From: Pseudofabraea citricarpa
Taxonomy: Eukaryota; Ascomycota; Leotiomycetes; Helotiales; Dermateaceae
Assembly (NCBI GenBank): GCA_029641185.1
Contig: JAPWGK010000024.1
Span: 310,001-374,000, forward strand
Length of the DNA: 64,000 bases
Reading direction: 5' to 3'
In this document: positions 45,144 through 55,714 of the stretch, piece after piece
Layout: the number at the start of each line of letters is the position of its first letter
How positions within the stretch are numbered: position 1 is the first letter of the stretch
The notes under the pieces: generated by a model
Told to the model about the DNA's origin: nothing
Databases searched by the model: none
What the model saw: the letters and a program-made list of their open reading frames with translations, nothing else
Translations under genes and position numbers: made by a program

Positions 45144-46568
45144 GATAACTGATAACCTGATCACCTCAACAGAAATGAAACAACTGGATGTTGATCAAGT
45201 GTTCATTAAAGTTCCTTGCACGTCTGGCCAACTCAGTCGAGAAACCTGCAAAGAAGGTCGGAAAAGTCCGGATTTTGTTATTTTGATGGGGGCGGTTCTG
45301 CTGTGCCGGGGATATCAGCACGCAAAGTGAGGGTCAACGTTCGTGACGTCGATGGGATGGAACACGCTCAGGCAGAAGGCAGAAGACAGAAGATGGAAGA
45401 CGAAGATGATGAGGCCGCTCCAGCAATCCAGCAGGTTCCGGTCAAGAAGGCTGGCCGAAGATGATTGAGGTGAAGTGAATATCGTCGGATGTGTCTCACT
45501 GAAGAGGGAACTGGAAGGAGAGAGTGGATTTTGAAGGATCGTGGTGCTGTGGTAAAGGCAGGAAGAACAAACAGCTGGAAGCGTAGCTGGAATACCGCTT
45601 GGAGAAGGACCATTTACCCCACCATGGCACTTGTCTCGGATTGAAGGAGATGTTGACGAAAGGAAGAATCCAGAAGGAAGTGTTGATTGATGGTGGATGG
45701 TGGATTGTGGATTGTGGATTGTGGAAAGCAGGACCTGGTCTGGTGGACCCTTATCCGCAGCCTTGGAAAATAAGCTTTGGCTTACCGGAACGCAGATCAC
45801 CTGATCTGGAAGGGTGGGAGCTGGCCGCTGTCCTCAGAGGTTCAGGTTGAGATGTTTGTCCATCCGTTTCCCATGGGATTTGTGTACTGGACTGCTGGAC
45901 TGCTGGACTGCTGGTCTGCCTGAACGTACGAACATACCCGTTTTACCTTCCCTTGGCATTCCACGTGTAGCACCCCTTACCCCACCTTTGTCATGTGACC
46001 ATTCTGGCACACGGGGTTGAAGTCCACCACATGCCAACACATACGAGTTGTTGACTGGGCATGCCAATTGGATATTTGATCCTTGGAGAACGACTGCGGA
46101 ATCATCCATGGCTCATCGGGCTTCTGCATGCACTGAAACAAATCAACAGCCGACGTCTTGATCGATGACGCTTGAGCTGCAAGGCTGTGGAAGGCTGACA
46201 GCCTGACAATCAGTCAATCTATGGCCGATCCCCTCATCTAGAACCCCTCGATTCATGATGTCACCTCCTCAACGTAGCACCAAATGACAAATCTGACCGT
46301 CTTGGACTTCCTTCTTAAAGCGCCATCTTGAACTCACTCACTTCCTCTGCAAACCCGGCACAAGGTAAGTTCTTGTCTTCACTTCTCAAAAGTCAATTCA
46401 TCTTCTGCAATGCGATCATCCACGTCGCTTCTCACTCACTCCGCAAGAAGCACACAAACAAAAGTTACGCGACTGCGACTACGTCCGCTGACAACCTCCA
46501 TCTGCAGAACACACTCCCAATCCCCATTTCAACCACATCAATCAACATTTACTCCAAAATCATTCAGA
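45144..46568. other. Divergent intergenic region upstream of bli-3
   Basis: Contains short repeats GGATTGTGGATTGTGG (45703-45724) and CTGGACTGCTGGACTGCTGG (45888-45914). The final 230 bp are C/A/T-rich like a leader. A GATCGA hexamer lies at 46160-46165. No other gene. Confidence 0.5.
46160..46165. promoter_or_regulatory. Possible light-response (GATCGA) site upstream of bli-3
   Basis: GATCGA is the core word reported for White Collar complex targets in Neurospora, where bli-3 is light induced. It lies 404 bp before the GATGTC-type start region (ATG at 46569). A single hexamer is weak evidence; this is inference from knowledge of the orthologue. Confidence 0.3.
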
Positions 46569-47246
46569 ATGTCTTTCTCCAACGCAGACACCGGTAACAA
46601 GAACCCTGATCCATACAAGGATAAGAACATCGACGAGACTTCCATCAAGGAGAAGGTAGAGGACCTCAGCGAATTCATCTCCGCTTGCAAGTTTGGTATG
46701 ATGACGACTCGTGATGATGCGACCGGAGCTTTGGTCTCGAGATGTATGGCCTTGGCTGCCAAGGTATGTTCCTCTTCTGCCCTTGCAAACAATCCATTAT
46801 TAACTTGAAATTAGGAGAACGGCGGCATCGATCTCTTCTTCCACACCAACACCGAGTCAGGCAAGACAGACGACCTCAAATCCGATTCTCACATCAACAT
46901 CTCCTTCCTCAATTCTACAGGAGAATGGGCTTCGGTTGCTGGCAATGCTAGCATTCTCACGGATCGCGAGACGGTCAAGAAGTACTACTCACCAGCCTTG
47001 AAGGCGTGGATTGGTGACTTGGGCGATGGAACGCATAACGGTGGACCAGAAGACCCAAGAATTGGCGTCATCCGGGTGCAGGCCAAGACGGCAACATATG
47101 CTGTTGTGAGAAAGAACGCAGTATCGAGAGCAGCAGAGTTGGCCCAAGGTGTCATCACAGGCAATGCTCCCGCAGTCAATAAGTTGAGAGAGTTGAGCGA
47201 GGAGGATATCCAAACATGGAGAAGCTCAAGTAAGATGGTCCAGTAA
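46569..47246 (+). CDS. bli-3: BLI-3-like pyridoxamine-phosphate-oxidase-fold protein
   Basis: Two exons (46569-46763 and 46815-47246) join in phase across a 51-bp GTATGT..TTAG intron; 208 residues. The order is MSFSNADTGNKNPDPYK, then the helix KVEDLSEFISACKFGMMTTR, SRCMALAAKENGGIDLFFHTN, HINISFLNSTGEWASVAG and a C-terminal GVIRVQAKTATYAVVRK. This matches the Neurospora blue-light-inducible protein BLI-3, a flavin-reductase-like split-barrel (general stress protein 26-like) family whose reaction is not settled. The frame is also open upstream to an ATG at 46410. That would add 53 residues rich in Arg, Ser and Thr with no acidic residues, which could be a mitochondrial presequence or just leader composition. 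Confidence 0.88.
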
Positions 47247-47531
47247 CCTGCTTGCTGCTCTGCTCATTAGGTATTGATTTGTCATTAGCATAGCTTTACT
47301 GGGTTGAGGGATGTTTTATGACAATGGATTAATCAACTTCCATACTTGCTGCCTCTCGAATGCTTGATACCCGTGACTCCGTTCCTACCATTGCGTATAA
47401 AAGCTTATCTTCTGTACCCTGGTATCTTGATTCGTTATTCCAATACACCTTCCCATTGCGTCCCGACCCGCCGTGACGCCATTGTCCAAACCCGCTCAAG
47501 ATGATTTCCTAAATGCGATACCAAACAAGGA

Positions 47532-48898
47532 TTAAAACTGTTGAGGTAGGTTAGTAATGCAACAAAACACGTGAAAATAGCCTCTTACCAGTCTAAGAGG
47601 TGTTCTGTTGAGACCTCTTGAAAAGTTACGCATAGCACGTTGCTTGTTGGGCCGAGCTTGCAACCTCCGAAAGGCTTCCTGAACGTGTCGAGTATCCACA
47701 GGCGTTCGTCCTTCCGAAGGTGGATCAAAGAGACCTGCATGAGCCTTTCTCTTCTTTCCCGCGTTCTCCACACCGGACTTGTCCTTCCCCAGATCCTCCT
47801 GCTCCTTGATCTTAAGCGCCTCTTCGGTCAAAACTTGCACGATCTCAAAAGTCAGGAATCCAAGGATGTCAACAATGTCATCATTGGGCTTGGAGTCAGT
47901 TATAGTGCCGAAACCAGCCCACTCTCGAAATCGCTTGCCTTTGCGGAAGGTGAAGGATGCTTGTCGGTATTCGGACCAGGTGACATATTCCTCTTTGGTC
48001 ATGGCTTTGGTTCGCTCATCTGCTTTTTTGAGTCGTTGTAGAGTTGCATAGTTCATCTCTTCCTCATCTTCGTCCTCTTCGTCGTCGCGTTCGGGAACTT
48101 CTTGGCTGTAAAGTGATGGCACTTCCCAAGGCAGTCCTACTTTGGCTTTCTTGTTTTTCTTGGCTTCAGCTACTACCGGACCACCAGCCACTGCGCCAAC
48201 AGGCTCATCACCAGTTCCAAGGTCTGCATCGCCTCCTTTGTCGTCTGAATCCTTCACATTCTTTCGCACATCCTTCCAAGATAGAAAAGTACGGAGACGT
48301 GAAACCTTGGCTTGGTCGTGGCGGATGAGAAAGATAAGGTCATCTGTAGATATTGATCTACTTCCACGACGTGCTGCCTGCTCGGTGCATTGTCTCAACT
48401 ATCAACGATCAGCATGTTGCGCATCGTAAATAGCATCTCGGAGTAAATATCACGAGATTATTTGATGCGGAAGACCTACCATCTCGATGACTTGCTGACG
48501 CACAATTTCCTCGATCATGCCGGTAGTTTCTGTAGATGCTTCGGCAGCTTCACCAGAGACGTACATCATCTGTTGAAGGTGCGATGTTAGCCAAGTTTCT
48601 TTCTCGAAAAGTGCCATCATGATTTGCCGTTGATGTCAGTTCGAGGATTTGAGTTGTTTTAAGCTGACTATAATCGCAAATCCTCCGAATTGTAGCAGGA
48701 GAAGGTGGTGAATGTGTGACTCCATCTCGCGTTCAGCCATATTCCCTATTCCATCGTGCTGCTTCCACCGCTCATCCCGCCGTGGAGCTGTAGAATGATT
48801 CGCACTCCAATCTACCGTTCACTCAATTTTCAGACAGAGGAGGACTATGAACTAACCTGCTGAATCTCCGTCTTATATTTCGCCGTCTTGTCCGCCAT
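47532..48898 (-). CDS. SPT3: SPT3, SAGA complex histone-fold subunit
   Basis: Four exons (48857-48898, 48480-48569, 47589-48398, 47532-47537) give 315 residues. The first histone fold reads [18 protein letters not shown].., [13 protein letters not shown] and [19 protein letters not shown], followed by [16 protein letters not shown]. An acidic linker leads to the second histone fold (about 190-250: [46 protein letters not shown]). Spt3 contacts TBP within SAGA and acts as a TAF13/TAF11-like pair in one chain. The last intron is 51 bp and in frame without stops, so the protein ends either ..LRLF (spliced) or with 17 more residues (retained). It is convergent with bli-3. Confidence 0.93.
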
Positions 48899-50511
48899 CG
48901 TGACAGATATTCAGGGCTGTCGCCCTTTGAAGCCTATCAAATACCACTATATGAGAGCAAATGTATTGTCAATGTTATACTCGAAGCAGACGCACAGGGT
49001 AGAAGAATAACTTCAGTGCAATGGTTAATTTTATAACAGCGATGAGGATATAAAATAGGTTCAAGTTTCACTGTCGTTCGTCGGGACGAAGTCTGGTATG
49101 TATCACGTGGGGCTGCACACCGCCAATTAACCACTATACCTAAATAGAAATTCTGCCTTTCTATCTCAAGGCCCGACCAAACTTCCTTCCGCATTCGGAT
49201 GTACCAAGGAGACGCACAACAAGTAATTGCCACTTCTCTAAACCCTGCCAGACCACACTGGTGTGTACATGCTGCTGATATATTCAGTGTAAGGTGGATT
49301 GTGCTTCCGAAATTGGCCATCCTCAATGTGAGCAAGGCCAGCAGTCGTTCTAGGAGTTCTTTTTCTCGTAATCTGGATTTAGTTTGCGGAAATGAGCAGA
49401 TTCCTGTAGTGAGGATAAAGTACCTGGGCTGAGATCAGCGGAATTGAACTTGATTCTAATGTACTGTATCTAAGAAAACCTCGATTGAATGTGGAATTTG
49501 GCAGCAGCGAATTGTTAATAGCATTTTGATCTGTGCGTTCTCTGTTGTTCCCGAAGAAGCCTTTTATGTTTAGATGATGTATCTTTATCGCTTTTTGTTA
49601 CATATCTCTTTGAGTTGCTAAAATATATGACACTATCGTTTCTAAGTCGTTATTTAGTGACCTTTGATTCAGCCATGCTTTGATTAGAAATCGATCTGAT
49701 CGCCAAATGCGTAATATACAAGCACGTTTGTTTGGTGGTGTTGATGGTCACTTTAGATATGCATTCATTCGAAGAACCCTCCCGCGACAATGTATATGAT
49801 CTCGAGTAGTTCAAAAGCGAGGCAAGCAAGTGTTAGCATACTCCAATTATAGTAGAGACGAAAATAAGTGTAACTAACCCGTTAGCTAGGTGAATTGAGT
49901 CGCTACCAAAAGAATAAATAAAACCCGGGCCAAAAGGAGCCAAAAGGAGCCAAAAAGAAAAACAAAAGGTTCGGCAGTTGGCGATTTGATTGACCTGCCT
50001 ACGTCCTTTGGTGACCAGTTGTTAGAATCCTACGCCGCAACACAGGTTTGACCCGAACCGTGGTCCTAACACGGTCGCCTTCCCGTTTGGTGACAGGATT
50101 TACGCTAAATGAAGATATAAGGGAACTTCAGAAAAGGTTGGGAAAAAATAATGATGACACTCCCTAAATTGCGCCTCTCTCTTAAGAAGTCTATACCAAT
50201 CATATCGAGAAGTAACTCCTCCATAAGCAACGGTCAGAACTTGTAACAAAGTTCTAAATGGAATTTGATCAAGGATACATATAGTAGTGATGGACAGGCA
50301 TGTGACTGTGTTTGAGAAGCTGCGCAAATCAGCTGCGTACCTTAAAGGTATAAAATGGCAAGCAGTGCTCTTCCGTATTCCTTCGCTATTCAACCATTCG
50401 AATCATCGACATAACAAGACTATTCACCCCCTCCAAGAACAAACGCTGCCTGACATTTCCGCTGTACTCTCTTCATCTGCACTACTAGGAAGCGCTTTTC
50501 GATTCATCGCC
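48899..50511. other. Intergenic region / 5' leader
   Basis: This 1.6 kb lies between SPT3 and the IPA-type gene. It includes an AAAAGGAGCC repeat (49933-49960). Its end (50290-50511) is open in frame with the next gene and may be a leader or an N-terminal extension. A segment at 50010-50100 looked tRNA-like but does not fold. Confidence 0.45.
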
Positions 50512-52668
50512 ATGGAAGAGTCAATGCGAGGAAAAGCAGCCTTGGTCAAAGAGCTACACCAAGACCTTGTGCGGAAATACCAACTTCATGGGCCAAGAAT
50601 CGAACAGTTCTGGCGCTCATTCGACAGAAATCAACGGGCTAATGCTTTGAAAGCTGGCGCTGCGGATGGTGTGGTTTTGAGAGACCCCAATGATCGAGCT
50701 ATGGGTGTCGTTTACAAGATCCTGCCCGAGTGGAACTTGCGCGACATGACAGAGCCTGGATCGGATTTCCTCCTAGACATTTTGAAACATCGAGCTACAA
50801 AACCAATCACGGAGCAGTACCGCAATGGGGTTAATAATGGGCCTGGCGACGCCGAGTTCATCACGCACAGTATACGTGTTAATAACCTTCGTCACACCAA
50901 CTCCTTTCACCATTGTTTCACACTTTTCATGGACGAAGAAAAGTATGGGCAATCATTCCACGTCAAAGATGCGGCGAGATACGAAGAGACAATGGCTAGT
51001 CTATCAAAAGTTGTGGATTGCGGACTCTGTGTTCCTCAATCGACTGGCGAATTCATCTTGGACAGACAATTTTACACCTTACAGGGACTCAACTTGTTGG
51101 TCGAGGATATCCTAGATATTGGCTCAACCTCTCAGCATGCAAACACACACCCGAAGAATCCAGACGAAGCTATCCGATCTGCTTTCTCCAAACTCTCCAC
51201 ACTTGAAACACCAGGAAAGGCAACTCTCCCAGACCTTCTAGCTAGTGCTTCTGATCAGAAGACTTCTCTTGAAGATTATTTGACGTTGTGTTGCACCGAG
51301 CCCTATCTTTTCTCGCACGCTGTCAACATTCAGTTCTTTAGTAGACCAGAACTTGTTCCCGACGAGAAAGGCCGAACGTTGCCCCTTCTCACAGACAAGT
51401 ACATCAATATTGCAATCTTTGAGATGATTCACTACATGGTCACAAGCGTTGCAATCTGGGACTATCTCTACCGCCTCATTGGAATTCTTGTCGATGAATC
51501 CGAAGATAAGATTTCAAGAAGCATAATTCTACAGGAGCTATCTAACATTTGCCACCTGGAGTACGGCCGAGCACAGAGACTCTTCAAACGCCATGTCCAA
51601 ACAAGCTCCGGCTTCAAGCACTTCAAGCGCCTTTCCGGAGGATTTGACAATGGTAACGCACGCGTAGTTCTAAAAGACAGTCCAGATCGCTTGATGAGAG
51701 CAGACCCACAACTTTCTTATTTGCTCCATCTCTGCGCAGCGGGAACCAATGCATCAAAAGCAGCTGTTTGGATTAAGAAAATAGATGGAATCCATCAGTC
51801 TCATCCACTGGAACGTGACAAGATGGATGGAAGAGAATGGGAGTCTTTCAGTAGTTTGGCTATCATTGCTAACTTCATGGAATCTATTTCTACCTTTCTT
51901 CCATTACCTCATCCCCATCTCAAGAAAGGGCAGATTTTTATCTCAAGATCCAATAATCTGGCCACTGAGCTTGACCCACTGAAGACGCAAATCAATTTAT
52001 CCCAGTTTGCGGTCCCTATCGACAACCTTAAAGAACCTGGCATGACCGAAGGAGCTTTAGGCGCATTTGACAACTTCTTTTTGGAACAGACAGGCACCAA
52101 GATTGCATTTCTCTATCAGGACCTGGTTGAAGATAGTGTTATGGAGCTACAGAACTCTTATAGGCAGCTGAAGGCACATAGTTTACTGAACACAAAGATG
52201 AGAGGCTCAACAATGCCATTAAAAGCAGTAAGTGGGACTTCTAATCTGGAACTCCGACGTCAACAACGAAGACAAAAGGACAAGACTCGTCCCGCAGATT
52301 CATCCATTTACGGCATCACTCCAACAACAGCAAACCCTGTTAAACCAGAGACTCTGAAAGCAGAGCCGGTTTTCAAAGTAAAGCGGGACACAGTGGACGT
52401 TTTCTCAGTGTTATTCTCCCGATCGGAAGCCCGTGGGTCTGTTAGCTGGGTAGCATTCCAAGCAGCCATGGCGGATATGAAATTTTCAGTCATACCCAAG
52501 TTTGGATCAGTTTTTACTTTTCTCCCTCCTGAAGATATGGGAGTGCAGAAGTCACTTACTCTCCATCGGCCACACCAGTCCCAGATTGAAGGCCACAAGT
52601 TACTCATCTTTTCAAACCGTCTAAAGAGAGTGTATGGCTGGGGAGAGCAGTCCTTCCAAGTTGTCTGA
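50512..52668 (+). CDS. IPA-type conserved fungal protein with possible HicA-like C-terminus
   Basis: A single exon encodes 718 residues from the ATG at 50512 (gccATGG context). An in-frame ATG at 50290 would add 74 residues that do not look conserved. The conserved core begins KELHQDLVRKYQLHGPRIEQFWRS, then WNLRDMTEPGSDFLLDILKHRA and NNLRHTNSFHHCFTLFMDE, as in large fungal proteins often labelled IPA protein. The last 90 residues (about 620-710) read VFSVLFSRSEARGSVSW, a lone hydrophobic strand, FGSVFTFLP, LHRPHQSQIEGHK and RLKRVYGW. That pattern of a short alpha-beta unit ending in H-P-H and Arg-Leu-x-x-x-x-Gly-Trp recalls the HicA/YcfA double-stranded-RNA-binding fold (inference). Role unknown. 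Confidence 0.8.
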   Translation: MEESMRGKAALVKELHQDLVRKYQLHGPRIEQFWRSFDRNQRANALKAGAADGVVLRDPNDRAMGVVYKILPEWNLRDMTEPGSDFLLDILKHRATKPITEQYRNGVNNGPGDAEFITHSIRVNNLRHTNSFHHCFTLFMDEEKYGQSFHVKDAARYEETMASLSKVVDCGLCVPQSTGEFILDRQFYTLQGLNLLVEDILDIGSTSQHANTHPKNPDEAIRSAFSKLSTLETPGKATLPDLLASASDQKTSLEDYLTLCCTEPYLFSHAVNIQFFSRPELVPDEKGRTLPLLTDKYINIAIFEMIHYMVTSVAIWDYLYRLIGILVDESEDKISRSIILQELSNICHLEYGRAQRLFKRHVQTSSGFKHFKRLSGGFDNGNARVVLKDSPDRLMRADPQLSYLLHLCAAGTNASKAAVWIKKIDGIHQSHPLERDKMDGREWESFSSLAIIANFMESISTFLPLPHPHLKKGQIFISRSNNLATELDPLKTQINLSQFAVPIDNLKEPGMTEGALGAFDNFFLEQTGTKIAFLYQDLVEDSVMELQNSYRQLKAHSLLNTKMRGSTMPLKAVSGTSNLELRRQQRRQKDKTRPADSSIYGITPTTANPVKPETLKAEPVFKVKRDTVDVFSVLFSRSEARGSVSWVAFQAAMADMKFSVIPKFGSVFTFLPPEDMGVQKSLTLHRPHQSQIEGHKLLIFSNRLKRVYGWGEQSFQVV

Positions 52669-53186
52669 GACAAAATGATCGCATAAATCCATGGCCAGTA
52701 GTTGGCAAATATCTGGTATGCGAAACTACCTTAGAGTAAAATTGTACCCTGTTGTATTATGATATGTTTGTTTGTAGGCCGCATTCATAGAATTAATCCC
52801 AGCTTACTTGTTGTTGCAAGTCTTCAGTTCACTATCTGATTACATGTACACTTAATTACATGTTTTGGCTTAATTTATTGACCATATTGGTCAAAGTACT
52901 TTGTGAAATCATGCCAGAGCTCCTGTGCCTGCTCGCTTAGAGCGGTTGGCTGTAATTAAACGACAGCTCACTATAAAAATATTTAGTTAAGAGGATTCTT
53001 CAATCTTTTGCTATAGTCGTTTCAACTAGAGTCTGAGCAAATAAGTATGTAAGATTTCAACTGGTGTTTTGACATGAAGTCCACCTTGATGTTCTAAGCA
53101 AATGCCAAGCAGAACCACGTGCCCGGGTTCTTATCTTTATCGAAGCGCGTCACACAGGTTTTGCGCAAACAACAATAACAAAAACA
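52669..53186. other. Intergenic region
   Basis: 3' flank and promoter between two plus-strand genes. The last 60 bp are A/C-rich. No gene is seen. Confidence 0.5.
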
Positions 53187-54457
53187 ATGGCGCAGAACTC
53201 GACGAAGCGCTCTTACGGCGCCCTCGACGGAGGAAGCCATGCCAGTCCGGCCAAAAGATCGCGCACAGTATCTGGAGGCTCTCGCACGAAATTAAAGGAG
53301 ATGGTTGATGGCTTATCACCGCAGGCAACGCGGCGACTCCTCTACACGCTTTGCGCGAGCTCGCCGGCGAATTTCAGTCTGCTCGAAAAGGAATGCAGCG
53401 ACCACGATGATCGTAACGTCATCCAAGCAGACATTAAATCAGACTTCGATTCTTACCCTAGGACCTTTTTCTATTCGATGAATCATTACTCGAAAGATTA
53501 CCAGACAGGCCAGAAAGCTGTAATTTTGAAGGATCTCGGTGAGATGATCGAGGGCTATTGTAAAGGGATATTGAAGAAGGCAGCTGCGGAAAATAAACGG
53601 AAGGATGCTCTAGAATGCTTGCGACGCATTTTCGAAACCGCTTGTGTGTGCAGGGAACCGGAGATGAGGCGCGATATTATCAAGCAGAGACAAATGCTAG
53701 ATCGAGTCGCTCTCACGATGTTTGACTTGACGAAGTCTATGTCGATGGAAGAAAGGGAGGATATAAAGAGTACTGGGTCAGCAGAGAAAGTGAAAGGGCT
53801 AAAGGACTTGCTAGGTGTTAAATTGCAACCGCTAGACGACACCTGTGCGCTCTTTTCGCCGACTACAAAGAAGGCTTGGAACCATGTGACGATTGAGGAA
53901 GAAGTAGATGAAGATGCGAAGAACAATGGGAATTATGAGGTTGTGGATAATGTGCCGGAGAAAACTTCCACAAATATTCCCACTACCGATATTCCCAGAG
54001 AGCATCAGGAGGCAATACTCGTACGTTTTATCTGAATTCATTTGGTGTGCAATATCTAATCTTAGCGCAGGAGATCAAGAGGATGAAGGCGGAGGGTGTA
54101 GACCCTACTTCAAAACAGTTTGTGCAGGCCCGTAAGGTACTTGATGCAGCTCATCAAGCACGTAAGGTGGAATTTGCAGACCAAGTCTCAAAAGCAGCTG
54201 CTCCGCCGCACAAAGAAAAGCAGCCAACTCGACCTTTTCAGCTTTCTGTCAAGATTCAGGACAGGGAAGACGTCAGTATATCTGTTGAGCCGCCTATAAC
54301 AATGTTCAGCATCGTGAAAAGTCTTCAGAAGTCTGAGGTTCTACCTCGCCATACGTCTATTCACCTCTACCATAAAGACAAAAGGTTGCGCTCGAGTTCG
54401 CGCTGCGGAGATGTGCCTTTGAAAGAAGGTGATGTTCTGCATGCTCGCATCGACTGA
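53187..54457 (+). CDS. Conserved fungal protein with possible ubiquitin-like C-terminus
   Basis: Two exons (53187-54020 and 54071-54457) join in phase across a 50-bp GTACGT..GCGCAG intron; 406 residues. A basic N-terminus with AKRSR (likely nuclear) precedes a helical domain (about 35-190: GLSPQATRRLLYTLCASSP, FFYSMNHYSKDYQTGQKA, ALECLRRIFETACVCRE). A central acidic linker leads to a helix containing QEAILEIKRMKAEGVDPT. The last 75 residues alternate hydrophobic strands (RPFQLSVKIQDRE, FSIVKSLQKSEVLPRHTSIHLYHKDKRL) and end PLKEGDVLHARID. This resembles a ubiquitin-like fold (inference). I do not recognise the family. It is convergent with an F-box gene. Confidence 0.75.
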
Positions 54458-54602
54458 CAGACTTATTCCAAGGCCAGGCATTTTCCTTTGTGAATAATTC
54501 GAGACACATATTTCGAGAAGTCAATTGATTTCAGTTCAACATTCTCAGCATTCTTAGGCATTAATTATTTACTACAATCACGAATTTTAACGACATTCAA
54601 CA

Positions 54603-55249
54603 TCACTCGCCAACTACTTGCGATTGATTTTCGAGCAAGCACAACCAAAGCCATGCAATAGTGACAGACATGACCGGAATCAGGATCCATGTCACCATGC
54701 TATTTCTAATCAAGAAAGCCTTTACCCATTGCAAGGCTAAAACCCATTTTCGCGTTTCAACCCTACGATGAGAACAGAGTGCGGTGCCGAATACAAGACA
54801 ACCTCTGCCGCCTGGCTGAGTATCACATTCTCCATGCTCTCGCCTTCTTTTCATTAACAACCTGCTCAAAATTAGAACCTGTTTTGAAAATACCGTGACT
54901 CTGATACTGACCTAACACTCCCCCTGCAGAACTTAATATCACTACCCAGCTCACATCCCTTCCCAATATCCACTGGACAATCCAAGTGCAAGCGGCGTCT
55001 CTCAATCAACCATTCTATTTTTAGATTCACTCCTGTGTACACCAGATCATAGAAGTACCGTGAGGTATGTTTGAGTGACAAGGCGTCTGGGTAGATTAAA
55101 TGGGAGGCGATGAGAATCTGGATCTCTGGCGGCAGCGATGTCAACGAGGACTGCAATGGATCTATGACCGGTCTGCTCCCGCAAGGAGACGGAGGCAGTG
55201 GAGTATCAAGATCATTTGGCGGTCTGTAACGATGTAGTTTCGGAGCCAT
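54603..55249 (-). CDS. F-box domain protein with C-terminal hydrophobic segment
   Basis: Two exons (54912-55249 and 54603-54861) join across a 50-bp GTCAGT..GAGCAG intron in phase; 198 residues. The start MAPKLHRYRPPNDLDTPLPP precedes an F-box at about 40-80 (LTSLPPEIQILIASHLIYPDALSLKHTSRYFYDLV), then a conserved RRRLHLDCP and CRGSVRLLMKRRREH segment with several Cys. A hydrophobic helix near the end (WILIPVMSVTIAWLWLCLL) may anchor it in a membrane. The role as an SCF adaptor is inferred from the F-box only. The frame is open upstream to 55438, but the MAPK start has the better fit. Confidence 0.8.
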
Positions 55250-55714
55250 TGTGACGTGCTGGAAGTGCTTGACGATAATCAGACCCAATTTTTGAGTAGA
55301 TAGAATTATGCAGGTACGAGAAAGAGATATAGAATCCTGTTGCCTACAGTACTTTAGGCCTTTCTTGACACTTGTCACCGAAGTGGAGAAGAGGCGAAGC
55401 CATCGCTGAATCGTATCTCGAAATATCTGAAACAACAAAGGCTCCTTTTAGGCGTCAGCTATAAGCAGCCAACTGAAGTGTGATTCGACAGCATTATGCC
55501 ACACCGCAGGTCAGGCAGAATCGCCCATATGTGCCCCTTAAAATGCCAAGAAAACAAAGGTAAACTCGCTGACCATTCCCGTTGCTACTACTTGATGCTG
55601 GACGGTCACGTGCACCGCGTTTTTACGCGTCGCGACCTCGATAAGATCAAATGAATTCCGTCATCATAATCCATGCATCACCACTTCATAGACTGACCAA
55701 ATGCAGGCGTCGGC
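55250..55714. other. Divergent promoter region of F-box gene and EXO5
   Basis: This 465 bp lies between two divergent starts. It contains GGTCACGTGCACCGCG near 55604-55619 (CACGTG core) and GTTTTTACGCGTCGCG at 55619-55634 (ACGCGT, the MluI cell-cycle box word used by MBF-type factors). Either could serve EXO5, but this is inference from sequence words only. Confidence 0.45.

Noticed and set aside
50010..50100. tRNA-like stretch with repeated TTTGGTGAC words and a GGTTCGGGTCAAACC-type arm
   Set aside because: Neither strand gives a full acceptor stem or anticodon arm; only one arm is suggestive.
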